Assembly (NCBI GenBank): GCA_905372345.1
Contig: CAJPPE010000133.1
Location: forward strand, 1-5,472
DNA from: an uncultured Treponema sp.
GTDB lineage: Bacteria > Spirochaetota > Spirochaetia > Treponematales > Treponemataceae
Direction of reading: 5' to 3'
DNA: 5,472 nucleotides
The notes beneath the pieces were generated by a model. It saw only the letters and a program-made list of their open reading frames with translations. It was not told where the DNA came from and searched no databases. This document shows, piece after piece, positions 1 to 5,472 of this stretch. Position numbers and translations under genes: made by a program. The stretch's first letter is position 1. Every line of letters starts with the position of its first letter.

Positions 1-123
1 AACATAAAATGCTTCAAATAAAAATGGAATCCCTAAAAAATAGAAGAATCTCGTAAAATATATTAAAATTACAGCAACTAAAAAACCACTAAGCATAACA
101 ATAAAACCTTTCCAACCATCCAT
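1..123 (-). CDS. Start of a small hydrophobic membrane protein (partial, 3' end outside window)
   Basis: I do not recognise this protein. An ATG at 123 opens a reading frame that stays open for 41 codons to the first base of the window. The frame begins MDGWKGFIVMLSGFLVAVIL and continues with many Phe, Leu, Ile and Tyr. Residues 6-22 form one clear membrane-spanning segment, and the remainder (YFLGIPFLF) looks like the start of a second hydrophobic stretch. The start is supported by an AAGAGAG Shine-Dalgarno-like sequence six bases upstream (130-136) and by a good promoter at 165-193. No other ATG occurs in frame upstream before the TAA stop at 163-165. An open frame of this length in such AT-rich DNA, with its own upstream signals, argues for a real gene. 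It is probably an inner-membrane protein; nothing more about function can be said. It is divergent from the large gene at 311. Confidence 0.6.
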   Translation of the reverse strand, partial: MDGWKGFIVMLSGFLVAVILIYFTRFFYFLGIPFLFEAFYV

Positions 124-164
124 AATTTTCTCTCTTATATGCGGTACAACATATTCCCTTAATT

Positions 165-193
165 ATTATAACAGTTTTTGACTCATATATCCA
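165..193 (-). promoter_or_regulatory. Sigma-70-type promoter with extended -10 for the leftward membrane-protein gene
   Basis: Read on the minus strand, there is a perfect TATAAT -10 (170 to 165) preceded by TGT, giving an extended -10. A TGGATA -35 (193 to 188, four of six consensus bases) lies exactly 17 bases upstream. Transcription would start near 158, leaving a leader of about 35 bases before the ATG at 123. This is the best promoter match in the window. Confidence 0.6.
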
Positions 194-249
194 TAAGAAA
201 AACAAGTTTTTGCCGATATATATAAAGTTACCCAAAAGCTAATTTAAGT

Positions 250-272
250 AACACTTTACCTATAAAAGTGTT
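250..272. repeat. Inverted repeat upstream of the large gene (possible operator or RNA hairpin)
   Basis: AACACTTT (250-257) and AAAGTGTT (265-272) are a perfect 8-bp inverted repeat around a 7-base spacer, centred about 50 bases before the ATG at 311. A TATAAA hexamer (261-266) sits in the spacer and right arm and could be a -10, but no good -35 lies at the right distance. The arms are AT-rich, so a strong terminator is unlikely; a regulator binding site is the better guess. No convincing promoter for the large gene was found elsewhere in 170-300. Confidence 0.35.
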
Positions 273-297
273 TTACTAAGCAGTTATACCAGCTTTT

Positions 298-304
298 AAA
301 GGAG
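298..304 (+). promoter_or_regulatory. Ribosome binding site of the large barrel/Ig-like/OmpA gene
   Basis: AAAGGAG lies six bases before the ATG at 311. It fixes the start codon, which leads directly into a standard signal peptide. Confidence 0.85.
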
Positions 305-310
305 CTCAAT

Positions 311-3300
311 ATGATTTTGTTTAAATTCGGTTTAAAAGCGAAAGTTTTTTTTGTTTTATGCTTTTTTATGATAGGATCGGCGGTTTTTGCCTATGACCCC
401 ATGCCCGGAGGGGAAGAAAAGCCCGCGCTGCAATCCCCCTCGGTTGCCGGAGGACAGGCCTCTGTTACGGGAGGACCTTTCGGGGACACTGTGCCGGGCA
501 GTCTTGCCGTAAACCCTGCTTTGGGCGGGGCCGAACAAAGGCCTATTCTCGATGTTTCCTATTTTTTACTTGCAGGTCTCGGCAAAGAAAAAGGTGCCGG
601 TCATGCGGTCAATGCAGGCCTCCTCTACCCCTTTAGATGGGGAAACCTTGCAGGAAGCCTTCACTTTTTAAATTCGGAATTTAATTCCTTAAAACTTGGA
701 ACGATGGGAGGCTTGCGCTTTTCATATTCAAAAGATTTAACCGATAAACTTTTAGTAGGAGCCGGAGCCTATGCCGACTTTGGAAAAGACTGGGGTCTAG
801 GGCTCGATATCGGGGCTCTTTATATGTTCGGAGACCTCGGATTTTTAAAAAACTCTAAGCTGGGAGTTTCTATAACGGGACTCGGCAAAACCTATAACCC
901 AAAAGCAACAGGCATAAAGGGCGGAGCTTCAAGCGGCAGCCCTGCAATAGTCACACCGAGGGTAGGCTTTGCTTCAACCCTGGTAGATATTGACGGCTTC
1001 CAACTTGGAATGCACGCAGACATCTCAGCTCCCTTTTTCCAAAATCTTATTTTTAATACCGGGCTTCACATGCTCATAGCCGATATGATATCCTTTAAAA
1101 CAGGCTTTGTCATCAACACGCTCGAAGCAATTCATAAAAAACAAACATTTATCCCCTCCTTCAACATAGGAGTAAATATAAAAATTAAATCTAAAGGATC
1201 AAACGATTCCTTCTTAAAGAAAAACGGCTGGGAAGAAAACGAAATCCGCCCCGAATTTGCTGCAAAACCATTCCATAACGGAATTTGGGCCTTAGGCGGA
1301 GGCGTAAATGTTCACTTCGGGGTAAAGGACAACGAAGGGCCTAAAATCCAAGCCGAAATGCCCGAAAACGGCACACTGTACTTTTCTCCCAATAATGACG
1401 GAGAAAACGATGCAATGGAAATCCCCCTAAAAATTACCGACAAAAGGTATGTAACGGCTTGGAACTGCGAAATAAAGGATGAAAAAGGAAACACTGTCCG
1501 CACAATTTCGAACAAAACTCCTTTACGCGAAATGAAAGACGCAGCTTCATTTTTTAAACTTTTAGGAAAATCCAAAGAAAGCGTTGAAGTGCCGGAAACC
1601 CTTCGATGGGACGGACGCACCGATTCGGGAGAAATAGCCCCCGACGGAAAATACAGCTTTGTAATAAGAGCCGAAGATGATAATAAAAATAAATCGGAAT
1701 CTCAAGTTTACACAGCCTATGTGGATAAAACTCCTCCCGCTCTTACATTTAATAAACCTCAAAACCAAGAAGCCCTCATCTTCAGTCCTGACGGGGATGG
1801 CAACAAGGATGTCTTTGTTTTCGACAATAAGGGTTCAAATGAAGACCTTTGGACGGCAAGCATAAGCGATGCCCAAGGCAAGGTCGTAAAAAAAATAGAG
1901 GTTAAAAATAATGAACTTTCTCCTTTAAGCTGGGACGGAAAAGACGATTCGGGAATTTTTGTGCCCGACGGAGTTTACAGTTATAAAATCGAATCTATCG
2001 ACAGGGCAAAAAATAAAACCGTATCAAGCCTTTCAAACATCATTGTAGATACCTACAAGCCCTCGATTAACATAAATATAGATAAAAACGCCTTTTCGCC
2101 GGTAAGCAGCTCAAACAATAAGATAAGCTTTATTCCTTCTATTCCTATTACCAAGGGGCTTGAAGAATGGAAGATAGAAGTAAAAAATCAAACAGGTACA
2201 ACCGTAAAAACATATAATGGAACTCCTTCAAAGATAGAAACCAAAAGTTTTGACGGAAAGGACGAAACTGGAAAGCTCTTGCCTGAGGGTACATACAAGG
2301 CCTTTATTTCCGCAAGGTATATAAACGGACATAAGCCTTCAACTCAAACACCCTCTTTTACCTTGGACATTACACCGCCCAAGGCTGAAGCAAGTACGAA
2401 CCAAAAACTATTTTCTCCCGACGGCGACGGAGAACTGGACAGCATTATCTTCACCCACAAGGAAGAAAACCCCGGCTTATGGACGGCGGAAATCTATAAG
2501 GCCTCAAGCGGAAATACAATCAGCGGTACGCCGGTTTATACAAACAGTTTCGGCGGTAAACTTCCGGCTCAATTTGAATGGAACGGAAGAAAGTCCGACG
2601 GCAGCTTTGCCGAAGACGGTAAGTACATCTATGTATTAAGGGGAATTGATGAGGCTCAAAACGAAGCCCTATCGAATACCGTGCTTGTAGAGCTCAATAC
2701 CGAAAAAGCTGATATCATTCTCCAATCAAATTATACGGCCTTTTCTCCCAATAATGACAGGGTAAAGGACAGCATGGAATTCTATCCTGTAGTAAAATCA
2801 AAAACGGCTGTAAGCTCATTTAGTCTTAACATCAAGGACTCAAAAGGCAAACTTGTTAAAGCCTACAAGGGCAATACTCCTCCAAAGAAAATAACTTGGA
2901 ACGGAGAACTTGATAAAATTTCCTCTTCAGAAAAAAATGGAACAGCTCCTGACGGCAGCTACTCCGCCGAATTTGAAGTAGAACTCGCAAATAAAAATAA
3001 GGCAAAATCCATTATTTCATCGATAACGATAGATACCGTTTATCCTGAAATTCAAATTTCCGCTCCCTATCTGGCCTTTTCTCCTGTTGAAGGAAACAAC
3101 AAGCCCAACCTTCCCATAGAACAAATATCTTCTTCCGAAAAAGAATGGGTAGGACGCTTTGTCGATTCCAAAAATAAAACGGTAAAAACCCTAAAATGGA
3201 AGAACAAGGCCGATAAGTTTATCTGGGAGGCAGATGACGATACGGGCAATAATGCCCCCGATGAAAAATATACCTACATCGCCGAAGCTGAAGACGAAGC

Positions 3301-4405
3301 AGGAAACAAAACCGTCCAAAAACTTGAAGGCATCATAGTAGACCGCCGTCAAGCCAAGGGCTATATAACCGCCGAACACAAGGTATTTTCTCCTACAGGT
3401 AACGGAATAAAGGATGTTCAAAATATTTCGGTACTTACAAACATTGATGCCGAAATAGACAACTGGAATATTCAGATTTCGGATGTAGAAAGCGGCAAGG
3501 TTTTTGCCGAATGGACTTCCAAAAAAGACGGAAATCTGCCTAAAAAACTTGTATGGGACGGCAAGAATGGAAACTCTAAAGCTCCCGACGGCAGGTATCT
3601 GGCAACCATGTACATAGAGTACAAAAAAGGCGACAAAGTAACGGCCTTTACGGAAGACTTTATCCTTTCAACTCAGGCACCTAAGATCGGAGTCAGCACA
3701 AGGCCTAAATATTTCAGCCCCGATAATGACGGAACCGATGATGACCTATACATAAGCCTAAAAGCCGATTCAAAGGCCGGTATCGAAAACTGGAAGTTTG
3801 AAATCACCGAACCGGAAGAAAACGGCGGAAAGCTTTTCTGGAAAACAGACGGAAAAGAAAAGATAACTAATGAACTCATCTGGGACGGCCGCTCTCTTTC
3901 AGGAGAAACGGTACAGTCTGCAACGGATTATCCTTTTACCTTTACGGTAACCGACAAGGTAGGCCTTACCTCGGTTTACAGGGGCTACATTCCGGTAGAT
4001 ATCCTTGTTATCAGGGACGGGGATAAACTTAAAATAGCCGTACCTTCGATTATATTTAGGGCAAATGCAGCCGACTTTAAAGGGCTCGATCAGGCTATTG
4101 TCGATAAGAACAATAATATATTAAAGCGTATTGCCGTTATCCTCAATAAATTCCCCGAATATCAAGTTCAGGTTGAAGGACATGCCAACACTACGACAGG
4201 TACCGAAAAAGAAGAAAAAGCGGATCTCCTTCCCTTATCAAAACTAAGGGCGGAGGCAGTCCGCCAATTCCTTATAAAGGAAGGCGTCAGAAGTTCCCGT
4301 CTTTCTTCGGTCGGAATGGGAAGCTCCAAGCCCGTTGCCTCCTTTAACGACAGGGACAACTGGTGGAAGAACCGCCGAGTAGAATTTATTTTGATTAAGC
4401 AGTAA
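311..4405 (+). CDS. Giant exported protein: barrel-like N-domain, eight FlgD/Ig-like repeats, C-terminal OmpA-like domain
   Basis: A 1364-residue predicted envelope protein. Residues 1-27 are a Sec signal peptide (basic start, hydrophobic core 12-22, cleavage after AVFA at 27). Residues 40-340 are rich in Gly and alternating hydrophobics and carry the LAVNPA motif (66-70) seen near the start of PorV/FadL-like and treponemal UPF0164 barrel proteins; the last strand appears to be WALGGGVNVHFG from 326. Eight repeats follow, each opening with FSP (Phe 358, 491, 595, 701, 811, 923, 1026, 1135) and most carrying a WDG...PDG.Y motif of the FlgD Ig-like family. Residues 1240-1364 are an OmpA-like domain: EGHAN (1289-1293), LSKLRAEAV around Arg1313, GMGSSKP and NRRVEF from 1354. 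Known for the family: OmpA-like domains bind peptidoglycan. Inferred: an outer-membrane barrel tethered to the cell wall by a long Ig-like stalk. Oddities are the Asn at 1293 and two repeats with decayed motifs. It is monocistronic, ended by the terminator at 4412. The domain calls are firm for OmpA and FlgD-like parts, less so for the barrel. Confidence 0.9.
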   Translation: MILFKFGLKAKVFFVLCFFMIGSAVFAYDPMPGGEEKPALQSPSVAGGQASVTGGPFGDTVPGSLAVNPALGGAEQRPILDVSYFLLAGLGKEKGAGHAVNAGLLYPFRWGNLAGSLHFLNSEFNSLKLGTMGGLRFSYSKDLTDKLLVGAGAYADFGKDWGLGLDIGALYMFGDLGFLKNSKLGVSITGLGKTYNPKATGIKGGASSGSPAIVTPRVGFASTLVDIDGFQLGMHADISAPFFQNLIFNTGLHMLIADMISFKTGFVINTLEAIHKKQTFIPSFNIGVNIKIKSKGSNDSFLKKNGWEENEIRPEFAAKPFHNGIWALGGGVNVHFGVKDNEGPKIQAEMPENGTLYFSPNNDGENDAMEIPLKITDKRYVTAWNCEIKDEKGNTVRTISNKTPLREMKDAASFFKLLGKSKESVEVPETLRWDGRTDSGEIAPDGKYSFVIRAEDDNKNKSESQVYTAYVDKTPPALTFNKPQNQEALIFSPDGDGNKDVFVFDNKGSNEDLWTASISDAQGKVVKKIEVKNNELSPLSWDGKDDSGIFVPDGVYSYKIESIDRAKNKTVSSLSNIIVDTYKPSININIDKNAFSPVSSSNNKISFIPSIPITKGLEEWKIEVKNQTGTTVKTYNGTPSKIETKSFDGKDETGKLLPEGTYKAFISARYINGHKPSTQTPSFTLDITPPKAEASTNQKLFSPDGDGELDSIIFTHKEENPGLWTAEIYKASSGNTISGTPVYTNSFGGKLPAQFEWNGRKSDGSFAEDGKYIYVLRGIDEAQNEALSNTVLVELNTEKADIILQSNYTAFSPNNDRVKDSMEFYPVVKSKTAVSSFSLNIKDSKGKLVKAYKGNTPPKKITWNGELDKISSSEKNGTAPDGSYSAEFEVELANKNKAKSIISSITIDTVYPEIQISAPYLAFSPVEGNNKPNLPIEQISSSEKEWVGRFVDSKNKTVKTLKWKNKADKFIWEADDDTGNNAPDEKYTYIAEAEDEAGNKTVQKLEGIIVDRRQAKGYITAEHKVFSPTGNGIKDVQNISVLTNIDAEIDNWNIQISDVESGKVFAEWTSKKDGNLPKKLVWDGKNGNSKAPDGRYLATMYIEYKKGDKVTAFTEDFILSTQAPKIGVSTRPKYFSPDNDGTDDDLYISLKADSKAGIENWKFEITEPEENGGKLFWKTDGKEKITNELIWDGRSLSGETVQSATDYPFTFTVTDKVGLTSVYRGYIPVDILVIRDGDKLKIAVPSIIFRANAADFKGLDQAIVDKNNNILKRIAVILNKFPEYQVQVEGHANTTTGTEKEEKADLLPLSKLRAEAVRQFLIKEGVRSSRLSSVGMGSSKPVASFNDRDNWWKNRRVEFILIKQ
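1376..4000 (+). repeat. Eight tandem FlgD/Ig-like protein repeats (coding repeats)
   Basis: The repeat starts (Phe of FSP) are spaced 133, 104, 106, 110, 112, 103 and 109 residues apart. Each unit has an FSP[ND].DG..D opening, a central Trp strand followed by a D..G..V turn, a W[DN]G motif and an [AV]PDG.Y motif, then a closing strand ending near VD.TPP. The W[DN]G is WDG in repeats 1, 2, 7 and 8, WNG in 4 and 5, FDG in 3 and WEA in 6. Repeat 8 lacks the PDG.Y motif (it has SATDYP), as expected of a terminal unit. The repeats have diverged at DNA level, so this is an old expansion and not a recent tandem duplication. Confidence 0.85.
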
Positions 4406-4411
4406 AACAAT

Positions 4412-4446
4412 AAGGCTGTCCCCCATAAGGGCGGACAGCCTTTTTT
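4412..4446 (+). terminator. Rho-independent terminator between the convergent genes
   Basis: AAGGCTGTCC (4412-4421) pairs with GGACAGCCTT (4433-4442), followed by TTTTTT (4441-4446). Three further CCC/GGG pairs can close the top over an ATAA tetraloop, with one bulged C. It starts six bases after the stop codon of the large gene. Read leftward, the same hairpin is followed by TTATTGTTTT, so it can also terminate the TatD-family gene ending at 4475. Confidence 0.92.
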
Positions 4447-4474
4447 AGTGCAAAAATTTTTTAAAAAAACTACA

Positions 4475-5404
4475 CTACCTTACCAAAAAACAAGAACAGC
4501 AGTTTTGATAAATTTGTTCTGCCAAAGATTCCATGGATTTACCTAAAATTTCGGAAACTGCGGCATAGGTGTATTCTATTAAAAGAGGAGTATTTATCTT
4601 TCCTCTAAAAGGAACAGGGGCTAAATACGGGGCATCAGTTTCAAGCAAGAGCTTATCGGCAGGAATAGCCCTTACAAGCTCTGCAATCCTATCCCTATCG
4701 GCCTGCTTTTTAGCGTAGGTTATGTTTCCGGGAAAGGAAATATACCAGCCCCTTTCCAAAAAGGAATAAGCCTCTTTAAGCCCGTAAGAATAGCAGTGGA
4801 TTATCCCCTTGTGATGCCCTACCTCATCAATACATTTTAGGGTATCTTCGTAAGCATCTCTTGAATGAATGATTACGGAAAGATTTTTTTCTTTTGCAAT
4901 TTTTAACTGCTCCTTAAAAAGAAACTCCTCCCCTTCTATATCAGTTGTTCCTTTTTCTTCGGAATTTAAATCCGCTCTCCTTTTTTCGGCATCAGGGCCG
5001 TTCCAATAACGGTCAAGCCCGCATTCTCCAAGGCCGCAATAAAATGGCTTACCCGGATTAGTTTTTTCCGCTTCGGCTTTTTGTAAAAAAAGAGTGCCGA
5101 TATCGGTTTTTAGGGCAGAAAGAGCCTTTTCAGGCTCGGCAATGCTTTCGGCATGGGGCCAAAGACCCGCAGCAAAATGCATAAAATCGGGAAAACGCTC
5201 AGGCAAATGAACGGTCTCTTGCCCTTGTATTTTATCTTCAAAAATATCCGAAATAAACCTCTGTCTAGGCCCTAGGTCTCCTGGCTCGGTACCTATATCC
5301 ATGGCAAACCTGAATTTACGTTGCACCATTGTATGTAAAAATGAAGCGTCGCCTTCATTTCGTTTAAAAATCATAAAAAAATGTGCATGAGAGTCGGAAA
5401 ACAT
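4475..5404 (-). CDS. TatD-family metal-dependent hydrolase (predicted DNase)
   Basis: A 309-residue cytosolic protein of the TatD family, an amidohydrolase-fold group whose studied members are metal-dependent DNases/exonucleases. All expected metal-site motifs are visible: SDSHAH near the start (His6, His8), GLGECGLD (Glu127), VIIHSRDA (His180), IIHCYSYG (His203) and LLLETDAPYLAP (Asp257), followed by PFRGKINTP and a C-terminal helix ending near QN at 300-301. Bacterial TatD/YcfH proteins are usually about 260 residues. The extra length lies between the HxH motif and Glu127 and in a charged Glu/Lys/Asp-rich segment at 132-160. The tail is unusual, NCCSCF then LVR, where relatives usually have a N..R.F-type ending. 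The ATG at 5404 is fixed by a strong AAGGAGG five bases upstream and by the HxH motif beginning at residue 6. The gene is convergent with the large envelope gene and divergent from the tRNA. Paralogues (TatD, YcfH, YjjV types) cannot be separated here, so no symbol is given. Confidence 0.93.
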   Translation of the reverse strand: MFSDSHAHFFMIFKRNEGDASFLHTMVQRKFRFAMDIGTEPGDLGPRQRFISDIFEDKIQGQETVHLPERFPDFMHFAAGLWPHAESIAEPEKALSALKTDIGTLFLQKAEAEKTNPGKPFYCGLGECGLDRYWNGPDAEKRRADLNSEEKGTTDIEGEEFLFKEQLKIAKEKNLSVIIHSRDAYEDTLKCIDEVGHHKGIIHCYSYGLKEAYSFLERGWYISFPGNITYAKKQADRDRIAELVRAIPADKLLLETDAPYLAPVPFRGKINTPLLIEYTYAAVSEILGKSMESLAEQIYQNCCSCFLVR

Positions 5405-5405
5405 C

Positions 5406-5434
5406 TTGACCTCCTTGAAAATTTGTGATAGTAT
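5406..5434 (+). promoter_or_regulatory. Candidate promoter for the tRNA-Leu gene
   Basis: TTGACC (5406-5411, five of six -35 bases) is followed after 17 bases by TAGTAT (5429-5434, four of six -10 bases), which would start transcription near 5441, just before the mature tRNA end at 5444. The -35 overlaps the Shine-Dalgarno of the divergent TatD-family gene. A slightly shifted -10 (GATAGT or TATACC) is also possible. Confidence 0.5.
5410..5416 (-). promoter_or_regulatory. Ribosome binding site of the TatD-family gene
   Basis: On the minus strand this reads AAGGAGG, a full-strength Shine-Dalgarno, five bases before the ATG at 5404. It settles the start codon. Confidence 0.85.
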
Positions 5435-5443
5435 ACCACATCT

Positions 5444-5472
5444 GCTGAAGTGGTGGAATAGGTAGACACTAG
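5444..5472 (+). tRNA. tRNA-Leu, 5' end only (cut by window edge)
   Basis: The last 29 bases begin GCTGAAG (acceptor strand), then TG, then a D-arm with GTG pairing to CAC around a loop containing GGTAGA. The string GTGGTGGAATAGGTAGACAC is the characteristic 5' half of bacterial leucine tRNAs, distinct from tRNA-Ser, which also has a long variable arm. The anticodon, variable arm and 3' end are outside the window, so the isoacceptor cannot be stated. Confidence 0.82.

Noticed and set aside
135..152. Five-codon leader peptide (MLYRI) before the leftward membrane-protein gene
   Set aside because: Its ribosome binding site would sit at the predicted transcript start near 158, so it is unlikely to be translated, and the sequence is too short to support.
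178..183. TTGACT as a plus-strand -35 for the large gene
   Set aside because: No -10-like hexamer occurs 15-19 bases downstream (the sequence there is AACAAG-like).
350..364. Lipoprotein signal with Cys17 as the lipidated residue
   Set aside because: The preceding residues are FVL, not a lipobox with small residues at -1, and Cys17 lies in the middle of the hydrophobic core; cleavage after AVFA at 27 fits better.
356..538. Minus-strand open frame inside the signal peptide/N-terminal region of the large gene
   Set aside because: It is antisense to a well supported gene, has no ribosome binding site, and its composition is that of a shadow frame. The same applies to the minus-strand frames at 1312-1620, 1562-1768, 3067-3249, 3191-3421, 3673-3879, 4168-4410 and 4244-4426.
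1677..1865. Plus-strand 62-codon frame in another frame of the large gene
   Set aside because: It overlaps repeats 1-2 fully, has no recognisable domain and no start signal of its own.
4446..4478. Second hairpin TAGTG...CACTA around A and T runs
   Set aside because: The stem is weak and AT-only in its core, and it overlaps the stop codon of the TatD-family gene; the adjacent hairpin at 4412-4446 explains termination.
1..5472. CRISPR array, insertion sequence, phage or plasmid features
   Set aside because: No direct DNA repeats with spacers, transposase, integrase or terminal inverted repeats are visible; the tRNA at the edge shows no attachment-site duplication within the window.

Overview
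The window looks like chromosomal DNA from a spirochaete of the genus Treponema, most likely an oral or T. denticola-like species. The evidence is AT-rich intergenic DNA with moderately AT-rich, A/G-heavy coding DNA, a very large secreted protein with FSPNNDG-type FlgD/Ig-like repeats joined to a C-terminal OmpA-like domain, and an N-terminal half that resembles the treponemal UPF0164/PorV-like barrel proteins. The species assignment is inference from these traits and was not checked by a search.

Layout from left to right. Bases 1-123 on the minus strand hold the start of a small, strongly hydrophobic membrane protein whose 3' part lies outside the window; it has its own extended -10 promoter at 165-193. 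Bases 124-310 are an AT-rich divergent intergenic region with an 8-bp inverted repeat (250-272) and a good ribosome binding site for the next gene. Bases 311-4405 on the plus strand encode a 1364-residue exported protein in four parts: signal peptide, beta-barrel-like N-terminal domain, eight FlgD/Ig-like repeats, and OmpA-like domain. A strong hairpin terminator follows at 4412-4446, between this gene and the convergent 4475-5404 gene (minus strand), which encodes a TatD-family metal-dependent hydrolase. At the right edge, divergent from the TatD gene, is the 5' end of a tRNA-Leu (5444 onward, cut by the window), with a candidate promoter that overlaps the TatD ribosome binding site.

The genes do not form one pathway: the two complete genes converge on a shared terminator, and both outer genes point away from their neighbours. 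The main point of interest is the giant protein. A predicted outer-membrane barrel, about 870 residues of Ig-like repeats and a peptidoglycan-binding-type domain in one chain would make a long tether across the spirochaete periplasm, where the flagella lie. The OmpA-like domain has Asn in place of the usual ligand-binding Asp, and the repeats show signs of a three-repeat super-unit.
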